Origin: Streptomyces sp. Edi4 | GTDB taxonomy: Bacteria > Actinomycetota > Actinomycetes > Streptomycetales > Streptomycetaceae | NCBI RefSeq assembly: GCF_040253615.1 | Contig: NZ_JBEJGY010000004.1 | Location: 496,001 to 560,000, forward strand | Reading direction: 5' to 3' | Length of the DNA: 64,000 nt | Notes under the pieces: model-generated | Databases searched by the model: none | What the model saw: the letters and a program-made list of their open reading frames with translations, nothing else | What the model was told of the DNA's origin: nothing | In this document: positions 33,637 to 42,916 of the stretch, one piece after another | How the letters are laid out: each line of letters begins with the position of its first letter | Numbering within the stretch: the stretch's first letter is position 1 | Translations under genes and position numbers: made by a program

Positions 33637-34074
33637 ATGAACGGCACAGGACTCGCCAGGCGGACCCAGATCCGCCGTCTGACCTTGTTCAACGTGACGG
33701 GCGTCGTCTCCCGCTGCCGCGACTTCACGGCCGCGGCCCTCGACGACTGGGGATGGAGTCCGACGGCCGACGCGGCGGAGGCCGCGCTGGTGGACGACGT
33801 ACTGCTCCTCGTGTCCGAGGTCGTCACCAACGCCTGTCTGCACGCGGGCGGCCCGCGCGAACTGGTGGTGCGGCACATGGACGACCGTGTCCGGGTCGAG
33901 GTCACCGACGCAAGCCCCGTCCCGCCCCGGCGCCGCCCCCGGGCGCCCGCGCTGCCCGGCGGCCACGGCCTGATGCTGCTCGACCGGCTCGCGGCACGCT
34001 GGGGTTCGGCGCCGGTGGGCGCGGGCAAGGCGGTGTGGTTCGAGGTCGCGCTGGCTGGTCGCGGCCGCTCCTAA
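33637..34074 (+). CDS. RsbW-like ATP-binding protein (HATPase_c, putative anti-sigma kinase)
   Basis: A 145-residue single GHKL ATPase domain: the N-box is VSEVVTNACLHAGG (about residues 60-73), the G1 region DRVRVEVTDAS and the G2 region GGHGLMLLDRLA. Such small kinases bind SigB-type sigma factors or phosphorylate STAS antagonists. ATG 33637 follows GGAG by six bases. A SigB-family sigma gene, now frameshifted, lies 88 bases downstream in convergent orientation, so its original partner may be lost. Other candidate partners in the window are the sigma factor at 24.6 kb and the STAS-ANTAR protein at 47.2 kb. Confidence 0.85.
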   Translation: MNGTGLARRTQIRRLTLFNVTGVVSRCRDFTAAALDDWGWSPTADAAEAALVDDVLLLVSEVVTNACLHAGGPRELVVRHMDDRVRVEVTDASPVPPRRRPRAPALPGGHGLMLLDRLAARWGSAPVGAGKAVWFEVALAGRGRS

Positions 34075-34161
34075 GGTGTGTTCTTGAGGGCCACGGCCAC
34101 CCCTGGTCATCCCTGGCCTGGGCTACTCCTGCCCCGGACCACTCCTCAGGGCGTAGCCCGC

Positions 34162-35042
34162 TCAGGCAGTCGGCCCGTCGTCCAGGAGCCCGGCGCGCAA
34201 CCGCTCCATGATCTGGGCCAGGACGCGCGAGACATGCATCTGGGAGAGCCCGACCCGGGCGCCGATCTCCGCCTGGGTGAGTTCCTGGCCGAACCGCAGC
34301 GACAGGATGACGCGCTCGCGGTCCGTCAGGGCCGCGATGAGGGGTTTGAGCGCGTCAAGGGATTCGATCACGTCGAACGACGGACCTCCGCGCCCAGGGT
34401 GCGCGCGACGCCGGTGGCACCGCTGTCCTCCTCGCCGAGGTCCAGCGAGCGGGCCGAGTAGGCGTTGGCGGCCCGCTCCCCCTCGGCCACCTCGGCCTCG
34501 GTCATGCGCAGACACCTGGCCAGTTCCGCCGTCGTGAGCGCCCTGCCCAACTCCTGGCCGAGCCGGTCCCGCGTCCCGGCGAGGCGCAGCCGCAGCTCCT
34601 GGAGACGGCGGGGCACCTGAACCGCCCAGGTGGTGTCACGGAAGAAGCGCTTCATCTCTCCGGTGATCGTCGGCAGCGCGAAGGAGGAGAAGTCCACCCC
34701 GCGTGCCGGGTCGAACCGGTTGATCGCCTTGATGAGGCCGATGGTGCCCACCTGGAGGATGTCCTCGGCGGGCTCGCTGCGATGGCGGAACCGGCGCGCG
34801 GCGAATTTCACCAGGCTGAGGTTGAGCTCGACCAGGGTGTTGCGCACATACGCGTACTCCGGTGTGCCTTCATCGAGCTCGACGAGCCGCCCGAACAAGG
34901 CCTCGGAGAGGAAGCGGGCGGCCTCGATGCTGAGGTCCTGGGGGCACGCCACCTCGGGTATGCCGTGCAGCGCCCTGCGCCGTACGGCCGGCGAGGGCGT
35001 CCGGGGCGGATGCGCCGGGGGGACCTGGCTCACTGGGGGCAT
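34162..35042 (-). pseudogene. SigB/SigF-family sigma factor, interrupted by a frameshift
   Basis: Regions 2 and 3 (ILQVGTIGLIKAINRFDPAR, ITGEMKRFFRDTTWAVQVPR) are read from ATG 35042, which has GAAGGAG upstream. The frame breaks near 34385: the first frame ends TLGAEVRRST-stop, while the next frame carries PSFDVIESLDALKPLIAAL and a complete region 4 with its HTH (TQAEIGARVGLSQMHVSRVL). Adding a single base in GAGGTCC would join the two into a normal ~290-residue protein. Either a real inactivating deletion or a sequencing error; without region 4 the truncated product would not recognise -35 elements. Confidence 0.85.
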
Positions 35043-35301
35043 GGGCGGGGCTCCTTCGACGGGGCGGGTCCGCTTTGCCGGGGCGGCAGGGGCCCGTCGT
35101 CCGAGCACTCTGCCCACTTTTATGCCCTGATTAGTGGTGATTCATGCGCGTGGGGGACGCTTACGACGCGTCCGGCCGGGCAAGCCACCGGTGTGAAAGC
35201 ACGGCACCCCGTAAGCCTCGTGGGCGGCGGCGCGGCCGCCCCCTGGCGACACGGCTCCCGTCCCCCTCGTTCCACCGATTCGTATCCCACCCGCCACCCC
35301 C

Positions 35302-35327
35302 GTTGCACCCGGCGGGCGGCCGGGTAC
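35302..35327 (+). promoter_or_regulatory. SigB-type promoter-like sequence before the diiron-protein gene
   Basis: GTTG, 16 bases, then GGGTAC resembles the GTTT-N14-16-GGGTAT consensus of SigB-type sigma factors. The predicted transcription start would fall at or next to the ATG at 35337, which lacks a Shine-Dalgarno, implying a leaderless mRNA. Inferred from motif match only. Confidence 0.4.
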
Positions 35328-35336
35328 GCGTAGACC

Positions 35337-36338
35337 ATGACCATCAGCAAGCAGCGAAGCCCCGGCCTGCCGCAAGCCCGCGGGGAGCTGTCCGCCGCCC
35401 TCATCGGCCACCTGCGCGGCGACGCAGGCCCGCTCCCCGACGAGAGCGCCGTCGCCCGCGCGACACCCTATGGCGACGATCTCCAGCTCGCCCTGTACCT
35501 CGGATACGAGCTGCACTACCGGGGCTTCGAGGGAGTCGACGACGCCCGGGAGTGGGACCCCGCGCTCATCGCGGTACGCGGCCTGCTCGAGGACCGCTTC
35601 CTGACCGCGCTGCGCGAGGACGCCAAGCGCGACCACGACGTGGACGACGCCTTCGACGAACTCCTAGTCGAGCCGGTCCATGGCACGGGCGTCTCCTACT
35701 TCCTCCAGGACGAGGGCGCGCTCTGGCAGCTGCGCGAGTACGCCGTTCAGCGCTCGCTCTACCACCTCAAGGAAGCCGACCCGCACGCGTGGGTGCTGCC
35801 ACGGCTGTGGGGCCGGGCGAAGGCCGGGATGGCGGCGGTGGAGTTCGACGAGTACGGCGGCGGCCGGGCCGAGCGGGTGCACGCCAAACTCTTCGCCGAC
35901 CTGATGGAAGACCTCGGGCTCGACACGGCGTACGGCCGCTACGTGGACGCCGCCTCCGCCCAGATGCTCGCGACGGTGAACCTCATGTCGCTCCTCGGGC
36001 TGCGCCGCTCACTGCGCGGGGCGCTGCTCGGCCACTTCGCCACCCTTGAGGTCACCTCGTCGCCCTCCTCGCGGCGCATGGCCCTCGCGATGAAGCGGGC
36101 AGGCGCCGGCGCGGCGGCGGAGTTCTTCTACACCGAACACGTCGAGGCGGACGCGGTGCACGAGCAGGTCGTTCGGCACGAGGTCATCGGCGGCCTCCTG
36201 GAGCAGGAGCCTGAGCTGGCACCCGACGTCGTCTTCGGCGTCGATGCCACCGTGTTCCTCGAAGACCGGTTCGGCGACCATCTCCTTGGGCACTGGCAGG
36301 CACGGAAGTCATCCTTGCGGACCCCTCTTCCCCAGTAG
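35337..36338 (+). CDS. Heme-oxygenase-like iron-containing redox enzyme (HDO-type)
   Basis: A 333-residue helical protein of the iron-containing redox enzyme family (heme-oxygenase-like diiron oxidases/oxygenases). Metal-ligand candidates include YELHYRG (Glu58, His60), EFDEYGGGRAERVHAKLF in the middle and TEHVEADAVHEQVVRHE near the C-terminus. Known relatives oxidise amino or fatty acid substrates with O2 through a labile diiron centre; no substrate can be named here. No Shine-Dalgarno is seen before the ATG. It is followed by a methyltransferase and a CDGSH protein on the same strand, a grouping that looks functional. Confidence 0.82.
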   Translation: MTISKQRSPGLPQARGELSAALIGHLRGDAGPLPDESAVARATPYGDDLQLALYLGYELHYRGFEGVDDAREWDPALIAVRGLLEDRFLTALREDAKRDHDVDDAFDELLVEPVHGTGVSYFLQDEGALWQLREYAVQRSLYHLKEADPHAWVLPRLWGRAKAGMAAVEFDEYGGGRAERVHAKLFADLMEDLGLDTAYGRYVDAASAQMLATVNLMSLLGLRRSLRGALLGHFATLEVTSSPSSRRMALAMKRAGAGAAAEFFYTEHVEADAVHEQVVRHEVIGGLLEQEPELAPDVVFGVDATVFLEDRFGDHLLGHWQARKSSLRTPLPQ

Positions 36339-36408
36339 CCGCAAGGATTTCCGCCGCTAAACACGAATTCGCACGGATCTATTACGGATTGTCGGGTACG
36401 CGGGGGGC

Positions 36409-37062
36409 GTGAATCTCATCGCTCTCCCCGGCGTCTACGCCCCCCAGGACGACACCGACCTGCTGGCGGACGCGTTGCATGACGAAGCGGTGCCCCCGGG
36501 CGCCGAGGTTCTCGACATCTGCACCGGAACCGGCGCGCTCGCCCTCGCGGCGGCCCGCCTCGGCGCCCGGGTCACGGCCGTGGACATCTCCTGGCGTGCC
36601 GTGATCAGCACGCGCCTCAACGCGCGCCTCGCGGGTCTGCCGGTCCGGGTCGTGCGGGGGAACCTCCTCGCGCCGCTCGCGGGGCGGTCCTTCGATCTCA
36701 TCCTGAGCAACCCGCCCTACGTACCGGCGCTCTCCCCCACCGTTCCCGAGCGCGGCGCCGCCCGCGCCTGGGACGCCGGGCACGACGGGCGGCTCCTGCT
36801 GAGCCGCATCTGCCGCGAGGCGCCCCCACTGCTGCGGCCGGGAGGCGTACTCCTGATCGTCCACTCGGCGCTCAGCGATGCCCAGGCGACCGTGGTCGAG
36901 CTACGCGCGCAGGGTCTGAAGGCCGCGGTGGCCGACCGCCGGTTCATTCCGTTCGGTCCTGTCCTGCACTCGCGGCGCGCCTGGCTCGCCGAGCAGGGAC
37001 TGATCGACGACGACGAGACGATGGAGGAGCTGGTGGTCATCCGTGCCGAACGACCCGTCTGA
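36409..37062 (+). CDS. HemK2/MTQ2-like methyltransferase
   Basis: A 217-residue class I SAM methyltransferase. Motif I is VLDICTGTGALALAAARLGA (about residues 33-52) and the catalytic NPPY motif is LILSNPPYVP (about 96-105). HemK2-type enzymes methylate glutamine in release factors or, in the archaeal/eukaryotic branch, other proteins. The canonical PrmC N-terminal domain is missing, which fits HemK2/MTQ2. GTG start at 36409. Its 3' end overlaps the CDGSH gene by 20 bases. The target in this setting is unknown. Confidence 0.83.
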   Translation: MNLIALPGVYAPQDDTDLLADALHDEAVPPGAEVLDICTGTGALALAAARLGARVTAVDISWRAVISTRLNARLAGLPVRVVRGNLLAPLAGRSFDLILSNPPYVPALSPTVPERGAARAWDAGHDGRLLLSRICREAPPLLRPGGVLLIVHSALSDAQATVVELRAQGLKAAVADRRFIPFGPVLHSRRAWLAEQGLIDDDETMEELVVIRAERPV

Positions 37063-37246
37063 CAACGCCCGACGCATCCAGATGCGGCGCGAGGGGCCTC
37101 TGCTCGTCGAGGGCCCCGTCGAGGTCGTCCTCGACGACGGCACCACCGCCGTGTCGGACCGCTGCCTGGTCGCCCTGTGCATGTGCCGGCGCAGTCGGCG
37201 CTACCCCTGGTGCGACACCAGCCACCGCCGGCGCAGCCGCGACTGA
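37043..37246 (+). CDS. CDGSH-type iron-sulfur protein
   Basis: A 67-residue protein. The cluster motif is CMCRRSRRYPWCDTSH: Cys, x, Cys, then Ser, Pro, and Cys-Asp-x-Ser-His, the 3Cys-1His set that binds a labile [2Fe-2S] cluster in mitoNEET-like proteins. The second position of CDGSH is Thr instead of Gly. GTG start at 37043 overlaps the methyltransferase stop by 20 bases, so translation is coupled. It may transfer electrons or clusters to the nearby diiron protein; inferred from context. Confidence 0.85.
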   Translation: MPNDPSDNARRIQMRREGPLLVEGPVEVVLDDGTTAVSDRCLVALCMCRRSRRYPWCDTSHRRRSRD

Positions 37247-37437
37247 CGCGCGGAGCGCCCCGGAGGCGGAGTGCCCGGCCGGTGGCGCAATGACCCGGAC
37301 GGCGCATGACACAACCGTACAGAAGGCGGACCCGCGACTCCGGGGCGAGGCTTGGCCGCACCAGTCGCACCAGCCGCATCCGATGTTTCAACAGCACCAA
37401 CAGCACCGCAGCGAAGCACGTGACGAGAAGGGTTGCC

Positions 37438-38097
37438 ATGCCGACGTCCGCGATATCCGTACCCCTGGCCCTGCCCGCCCGCGCCTGGGCCCGCTGGCGA
37501 CGTGGGCGCGATCTCCCGATCTCCGCGCCCGTCGAGGGGGTCGAGGCCGCCAACCGCCGTTTCCTGCTGTACGGCGTGCTGCCGTTGTGGGTGGTGCCGG
37601 GCGTCGCGGACTGGTGGATGCACCGGCGTACGAAGATCGAGGAAACCTCCGGGGCGCGGGAGTCGGCGGTGCACGCCTTGATGATGACCGAAGCGGGCAT
37701 CCCGGTCGCCGTGGGGCTGCTCGCCAAGGTCAACCCGCTGGTCCTCTCCCTCATGGGTGGCGCCGCGCTCGCCCACGGCGCCACCGCCCTGTACGACGTC
37801 AGCTTCGCCACCGGGCGCCGTGAGGTGCGACCGGTGGAGCAGCACATCCACAGCTTCCTGGAGGTGCTGCCCCTGACCGCGATGGCCTTCGTCGCGTGTC
37901 TGCACCCCGAGGCCGTCCGCGCGGCGGTGAAGGGCGGCCCCGGCCCCGACGACTGGAAGCTGCTGCCCAAGGACCGGCCGCTGCCCGCGCGGTATCTCGC
38001 GGCGCTCGGCGTGACCATCGCCCTCGGCGTGGGCCTTCCCTACGCCGAGGAGATGAAGCGCTGCCTGCGGGCCCGCCGCGTCCGGCGCGCCGCGTGA
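37438..38097 (+). CDS. Multi-pass membrane protein with conserved-looking His/Glu pattern
   Basis: A 219-residue protein with about four hydrophobic segments (YGVLPLWVVPGVADWW, AGIPVAVGLLAKV, LVLSLMGGAALAHGATALY, ALGVTIALGVGLPYAEE). His and acidic residues cluster: HRRTKIE (His62, Glu68), ESAVH (Glu75, His79), AHGATALYD (His113, Asp120), EQHIHSFLE (Glu134, His136, His138, Glu142). That arrangement resembles membrane metal-dependent hydroxylases or metal-binding membrane proteins, but I do not recognise the family. GAGAAGGG precedes ATG 37438. Its stop overlaps the SMP-30-like gene start by GTGA. Confidence 0.75.
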   Translation: MPTSAISVPLALPARAWARWRRGRDLPISAPVEGVEAANRRFLLYGVLPLWVVPGVADWWMHRRTKIEETSGARESAVHALMMTEAGIPVAVGLLAKVNPLVLSLMGGAALAHGATALYDVSFATGRREVRPVEQHIHSFLEVLPLTAMAFVACLHPEAVRAAVKGGPGPDDWKLLPKDRPLPARYLAALGVTIALGVGLPYAEEMKRCLRARRVRRAA

Positions 38098-39077
38098 GGC
38101 GCGGTGGGACGGCGACGCGTCCCGACCCGGCGCCGTTACCTGCGCCGCGCCGCGTCGCGCTGGGCGCCACCGGTCCTGAGGACGTCGTCTTCGACCGCGA
38201 GGGGCGCGTCCTGACCGGCGTCGACGACGGGCGGGTGCTGCGGATCGTCCTTCCCGGCGCCCGCCGCCCCGCCACGATCGAACAGGTCGGCCACACCCAT
38301 GGACGCCCCCTCGGGCTCGAACTCCTCCCGGACGGACGCCTGTTGGTGTGTGACGCCCACAGGGGACTGCTCCGACTCGACCCGCAAGGGAACCGGAGCG
38401 CCGAGGTGCTGGCGGATTCCGTCGCCGGATCGCCATTGCGCTTTTGCAGCAACGCGGCGGCCGCCGCCGACGGCACGATCTACTTCACCGTCTCCAGCCG
38501 CCGTCACGGCCTCGACGACTGGCTGTCCGACATCCTGGAGCACGAGCCGACGGGCCTGCTGGTGCGGCTGTCGCCGGGCGGCGAGCCCCAAGTAGTCCTG
38601 GACGGGCTCCAGTTCGCGAACGGGGTCGCGCTCGCCCCCGACGAGTCGTACGTGATGGTGGCCGAGACCGGGGCGTGCCGGCTGACCAGGCTGTGGCTGA
38701 GCGGACCCGGCGCGGGCCTGAAGGACACGCTGGCCGACGCGCTTCCCGGCTTCCCCGACAACGTGTCCAGCAGCCCCGGCGGTGGCTTCTGGGTGGCGCT
38801 CGCCGCGCCGCGCACCCCGCCTGCGCGGTGGCTGCACCGCGCGCCGGCCCGCGCACGCCGCGCGGTGGCCGCCGCGGCCCGGCGCCTGCCGGACCCGCCC
38901 CCCTCGGGCGCCCGGGTGATCGAGGTGGACGCGGAGGGCCGGGTGCTGCGTGAACTGCGCGGCGGGAGGCGGCGATTCGGGATGACGACATCCGTCGCCG
39001 AACGCGAGGAGCGCCTGGTCATGGGGAGTCTCGTGGAGAACGCGATCGCCTGGTGCGAGCTTCCCGCCGCCCGGTGA
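38094..39077 (+). CDS. SMP-30/strictosidine-synthase-like beta-propeller
   Basis: A 327-residue six-bladed propeller: GPEDVVFDREGRVLTGVDDG, HTHGRPLGLELLPDGRLLV, ANGVALAPDESYVMVAETG, PDNVSSSPGGGFWVAL are blade strands of the SMP-30/gluconolactonase/strictosidine-synthase-like family, and Glu/Asn residues in these positions usually bind a divalent metal. GTG 38094 overlaps the membrane-protein stop (GTGA), so the two are co-translated. It has no signal peptide. A lactonase or hydrolase role is plausible; substrate unknown. Confidence 0.8.
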   Translation: MRRGGTATRPDPAPLPAPRRVALGATGPEDVVFDREGRVLTGVDDGRVLRIVLPGARRPATIEQVGHTHGRPLGLELLPDGRLLVCDAHRGLLRLDPQGNRSAEVLADSVAGSPLRFCSNAAAAADGTIYFTVSSRRHGLDDWLSDILEHEPTGLLVRLSPGGEPQVVLDGLQFANGVALAPDESYVMVAETGACRLTRLWLSGPGAGLKDTLADALPGFPDNVSSSPGGGFWVALAAPRTPPARWLHRAPARARRAVAAAARRLPDPPPSGARVIEVDAEGRVLRELRGGRRRFGMTTSVAEREERLVMGSLVENAIAWCELPAAR

Positions 39078-39294
39078 GAGCGCCCGGTCCCCCGGCCCTT
39101 GAGGCAGGAGATTCGGCGCCCCGGGCCGGGGTAGGCGCGCAGTGCGGCCGTCTTGGACAGGGCCGGCGCTGCCAGGCCTTGCCGGTCCCCAGGGACGGCA
39201 CATCCGTCGGCCCGGCTCCGATTGCGAAGTGGCCGGGGGCGGCACAGGGTGAAGGTGATCGCTCCCCGATCACCACCACAGGCAAGGAGACGAC

Positions 39295-39618
39295 ATGCCC
39301 AGCGGATCGAGCCCGAAGCGTGAACGGCAGTACGAGCACATCAAGGAGAGCGCCGAGGACCGGGGTGAGAGCACCAAGCGTGCCAAGGAGATCGCCGCGA
39401 GGACGGTCAACAAGGAGCGGGCACGGTCGGGTGAGTCCAAGACCGCGAGCAAGAGCTCCACTCAGGACATGTCCTCCTCCAAGCGGGGCGGCCAGCGTTC
39501 GCACAGTGGCTCGCAGGGACCGACGTACGACCAGCTGTACGCCGAGGCGCAGCGCCGCAATGTCCACGGCCGTTCCAGCATGGACAAGGCACAGTTGAAG
39601 CGCGCCCTCAACAAGTAG
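39295..39618 (+). CDS. DUF7218/Rho-N-terminal-like small basic protein
   Basis: A 107-residue, highly charged, low-complexity protein. The first ~75 residues are Lys/Arg/Glu/Ser-rich and probably disordered; the C-terminal ~35 (YDQLYAEAQRRNVHGRSSMD, KAQLKRALNK) match a SAP/Rho-N-like helix-extended-helix module often annotated as plasmid stabilisation protein. It may bind nucleic acid. A GGAGA-type ribosome binding site lies before ATG 39295. Function is unverified for this family. Confidence 0.78.
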   Translation: MPSGSSPKRERQYEHIKESAEDRGESTKRAKEIAARTVNKERARSGESKTASKSSTQDMSSSKRGGQRSHSGSQGPTYDQLYAEAQRRNVHGRSSMDKAQLKRALNK

Positions 39619-39718
39619 GTGACCTGGGCGTCCGGCCCCCGCGCCGGCGCCGCTCAGCATCACACGCCGCCGCGCTCCGCCCGCCCCTCACATGCGAACC
39701 GCACGCGCCGCGTCATAC

Positions 39719-39751
39719 GGGGCCCATCGCCGGAGACGGCCGATGGGCCCC
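39719..39751. terminator. Hairpin with 11-bp perfect stem
   Basis: GGGGCCCATCG (39719-39729) pairs with CGATGGGCCCC (39741-39751) across an 11-base loop that itself can extend the stem. It lies about 100 bases after the DUF7218 gene and before the oxidase gene; probably a terminator for the former. Confidence 0.6.
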
Positions 39752-39871
39752 GCGGCCGCGTGAGGCGTCGGCACCGAAGTCCCGTTCGCCGTCACCCGTT
39801 TGAGTTAAAGAAGCCTTGGCCAGGAGCGCGCCCGGTCCGGCGAGGGGTGCACGGGGCGGCATGGTGTGGCC

Positions 39872-41884
39872 ATGCGATCGCCTCACACCTCCACGTCCAT
39901 CTCGCGGCCCAATTCGCTGTCCCGGCGCGGGTTCACGCTCGGAACCGCTGTCGCGGCCGGTGCGCTCACCACGACGTCGGCCGCGTCCCCGGCCGCCGCG
40001 GCGACCGTCGCCCCCGCCCTGGCCCCCGCCTCCCCCGCGTCACTTGAGCAGCGCTGCCTGACCGTCGCGCGGGCACTTTTGATGCGCGGGCCCGACGGCC
40101 GTGACCTCGTCCCGTCCTACCGCCAGGCCCTGGTGGGCAGTGGTCTGCCCCGGTCGGCGGGCCGGGCCAAGAAGGTTCTGGTGATCGGGGCGGGACCGGC
40201 GGGGCTCGTGGCCACGCTGCTCCTGCGGCGGGCCGGCCACACCGTCACGCTCATCGAGGCCAACGGCAACCGTGCGGGCGGGCGGATCAAGACCTTCAGG
40301 ACCGGCGGCCACGAGCACGCCGAGCAGCCGTTCGCCGATCCCCGGCAGTACGCGGAGGCCGGCGCGATGCGCATCCCGGGGAGCCACCCGCTGGTCATGG
40401 CCCTCGTCGACCATCTCGGCGTGGCGCGGCAGAAGTTCCGTCTGGTCGACGAGAACGCCGACGGCAGCCGGGCGATGCGGACGTGGATCCACGTCAACGG
40501 CCTCCGGGTCCGCCGGGCGGACTACGCGCGTGCGCCTCGGCGCGTCAACCGTTCCTTCGGGGTTCCCCGCGCGCTGTGGGACGTTCCCTCCAGCACCATC
40601 CTCGGCAACGCCCTGGCACCGGTCCGCGACGAGTTCAGCACGGTCGGCGGCGACGGGCGCCGGGTGGACAAGCCGGCCGAGGAGATGGTGGCCGGGTGGG
40701 CCCGGGTCATCGAGCGCTTCGGTGACTGGTCCATGCGCCGCTTCCTCTCCGAGTACGCCAAGCTCGACGACGCCACCATCAATTTGATCGGCTGCCTTGA
40801 GGACCTGACCTCACGCCTGCCCCTGTCGTTCATCCACAGCTTCCTCGACGCCGCCCTGATCAGCCCCGACACGACGTTCTGGGAGCTGCGGGGCGGCACC
40901 GCCGCGCTGCCCGACGCCCTGCTCAAGGAAGTGCGCGACTGCGTACGCTTCGACCGGCGCGTCACCCGGATCGAGTACTGGGATCCGTCCCGCCCCCACA
41001 CCGACACCCCGCATGTGAGCGCCGAGGGACCCCATGTGTGGGTCGACACCGTCTCGGAGGGGCAACAAGAGGCGCCGGTACGCGAGCAGTTCGCCGCCGA
41101 CCTCGCCGTCGTCACCGTGCCGTTCTCGGGACTGCGCCACATCCAGGTCGCCCCCTTGATGTCGTACGCCAAGCGCAGGGCGGTCACCGAGCTCCACTAC
41201 GACAGCGCCACCAAGGTCCTGCTCGAATTCAGCCGCCGCTGGTGGGAGTTCACCGAGGAGGACTGGAAGCGCGAGCTCGCCACCATCGCGCCCAACCTGT
41301 ACGACTCCTACCGCCGGGGACTCGCTCCCGACGACGGCAGTCTGCTCGGCCGCCACGAGTCCGTCACCGGCGAGCGCCTGTCCGCCGCCCAGCGCGCCTA
41401 TTACGCGGCCTACCGTTGCGTCACCCGTGACCAGCCGGGCGCCGTGGGCAGCTTCGGCGGCGGTTCGGTCAGCGACAACCCGAACCGGTTCACCTTCAAC
41501 CCCTCCCACTCGGTGCCGGGCAGCAAGGGCGGCGTGGTTCTGGCCTCCTACACCTGGGCGGACGACGCGATGCGCTGGGACGCCTTCGACGACGACGCGC
41601 GCTACCCCCATGCCCTGTCCGGGTTGCAGGAGATCTACGGGCAGCGCATCGAGATCTTCTACACCGGCGCCGGGCGCACCCAGAGCTGGGCCCGCGACCC
41701 CTACGCCTACGGCGAGGCCTCGGTCCTCCTGCCGGGCCAGCACACCGAGCTGTTCCCCGACATCCCCGCCCCCGAGGGCCCGTTGCACTTCGCCGGTGAC
41801 CACACCTCGCTCAAGCCGGCCTGGATCGAGGGGGCCGTGGAGTCGGCGGTCCGGGTGGCCCTGGAGGTCCACGCGGCGCGCTGA
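39872..41884 (+). CDS. Tat-exported flavin amine/L-amino-acid oxidase
   Basis: A ~670-residue FAD-dependent oxidase. A twin-arginine signal is visible ([20 protein letters not shown], about residues 18-37). The dinucleotide-binding motif is [20 protein letters not shown], followed by [14 protein letters not shown]; the C-terminal FAD motif is [21 protein letters not shown]. This is the flavin monoamine oxidase/L-amino-acid oxidase family, which makes a keto acid or aldehyde, ammonia and H2O2 outside the cell. ATG 39872 is chosen; GTG 39866 is possible. Secreted L-amino-acid oxidases of Streptomyces are about this length. Confidence 0.85.
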   Translation: MRSPHTSTSISRPNSLSRRGFTLGTAVAAGALTTTSAASPAAAATVAPALAPASPASLEQRCLTVARALLMRGPDGRDLVPSYRQALVGSGLPRSAGRAKKVLVIGAGPAGLVATLLLRRAGHTVTLIEANGNRAGGRIKTFRTGGHEHAEQPFADPRQYAEAGAMRIPGSHPLVMALVDHLGVARQKFRLVDENADGSRAMRTWIHVNGLRVRRADYARAPRRVNRSFGVPRALWDVPSSTILGNALAPVRDEFSTVGGDGRRVDKPAEEMVAGWARVIERFGDWSMRRFLSEYAKLDDATINLIGCLEDLTSRLPLSFIHSFLDAALISPDTTFWELRGGTAALPDALLKEVRDCVRFDRRVTRIEYWDPSRPHTDTPHVSAEGPHVWVDTVSEGQQEAPVREQFAADLAVVTVPFSGLRHIQVAPLMSYAKRRAVTELHYDSATKVLLEFSRRWWEFTEEDWKRELATIAPNLYDSYRRGLAPDDGSLLGRHESVTGERLSAAQRAYYAAYRCVTRDQPGAVGSFGGGSVSDNPNRFTFNPSHSVPGSKGGVVLASYTWADDAMRWDAFDDDARYPHALSGLQEIYGQRIEIFYTGAGRTQSWARDPYAYGEASVLLPGQHTELFPDIPAPEGPLHFAGDHTSLKPAWIEGAVESAVRVALEVHAAR

Positions 41885-41904
41885 CCCGTGCGAATGAGGG
41901 GCCG

Positions 41905-42909
41905 TCAGCGTGCCGCGCGGAGCTGGAGAACGTACGTGGCGGTCAGCGCGACGGCCCTGTCCTCGTCGTGCGACAGCTCCGCGAGGGCGCGTGCCGCCGT
42001 CGCCCCCGCGATGCCCGCCAGCGCCTGGGTCAGCCGTCCGCGCGCGGGGGCCCGGGTGGCGGCGCCGGCGAGGCGGTCGACCAGCCCGGTCGCGATCCGC
42101 TCGGCCGACGCGGTGTCACCCGCCAGTTCACTCAACGCGTCGGCGGCGTCGGTGTCGTTCCTCCCGGCCACGATCATGTCGATGAGCGTCGGAACCGCTT
42201 CGGTCACCGCACGTGTCCCGAGCGCGAGAGCCGCATATCCGCGGACGTTGAGGTCGGGGTCCGCGAGGGCGGTCCGCAGGTGCGCGGTCGCCCTCTCACC
42301 GGGCAGTTCGGCCAGGGACCGGACGGCACGCCCGCGCACCTCGGCCACTGGCGAGCCGAGCCCCTTGGCCAGCGGTGCCACCCCGTCCTCGCCCGACTGC
42401 GCCAGGGCCCAGCGCAGGGCGCCGGCGACGTTCGGGTCCGTCTCGCGCAGTGCCGCCTCGGCCAGGGCCGCCACCGGCGCCGGCACCACGTCGGCCGAGG
42501 CGAGGGCCGCGCGCTGGCGGGCGTCGGCGCTGGAGGACCCCAGCGCCCGCAGGAGCGAGACGACATGGAGGACGTCCTCCCAGTCGCTCGGGTCCGCCTC
42601 CTCGATCCTGCGCAGCCGCGTCAGGAGCCGCGTCTCGGCCGCGATGCGCTCGTGTGCCTGACGGATAAGGTCGCCAACGAGGGCCGAAGGAGCGAAGGCG
42701 GGATCGTCGAGCGCGCGCCCGATCTCACGCAGCGACAGACCCAGCGACCGCAGGCTCTCGATATGGAAGATCCGCCGGAGATCCCACGCGGAGTACTCCC
42801 GGTATCCCGAGCCCGTACGGCCCGAAGGCCGCACCAGGCCGAGCGATTCGTAGTGCCGCAGCATGCGGGCACTGACCCCGGACCGTCTCGCCACCTCACC
42901 GATCAGCAC
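41905..42909 (-). CDS. MerR-type regulator fused to HEAT repeats
   Basis: A 334-residue protein. Residues 1-~110 form a MerR winged HTH and coiled coil (LIGEVARRSGVSARMLRHYE, LGLVRPSGRTGSGYREYS). The remainder is a series of HEAT-like helical repeats (APLAKGLGSPVAEVRGRAVR, ALADPDLNVRGYAALALG, ALSELAGDTASAERIATGL). There is no metal-binding cysteine set. GTG 42909 is taken as start. The gene is 8 bases downstream of a HEAT-only protein gene on the same strand and 21 bases from the oxidase stop on the other. A DNA-binding head with a protein-interaction or ligand-sensing solenoid is inferred. Confidence 0.82.
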   Translation of the reverse strand: MLIGEVARRSGVSARMLRHYESLGLVRPSGRTGSGYREYSAWDLRRIFHIESLRSLGLSLREIGRALDDPAFAPSALVGDLIRQAHERIAAETRLLTRLRRIEEADPSDWEDVLHVVSLLRALGSSSADARQRAALASADVVPAPVAALAEAALRETDPNVAGALRWALAQSGEDGVAPLAKGLGSPVAEVRGRAVRSLAELPGERATAHLRTALADPDLNVRGYAALALGTRAVTEAVPTLIDMIVAGRNDTDAADALSELAGDTASAERIATGLVDRLAGAATRAPARGRLTQALAGIAGATAARALAELSHDEDRAVALTATYVLQLRAAR

Positions 42910-42916
42910 AGTGTGA

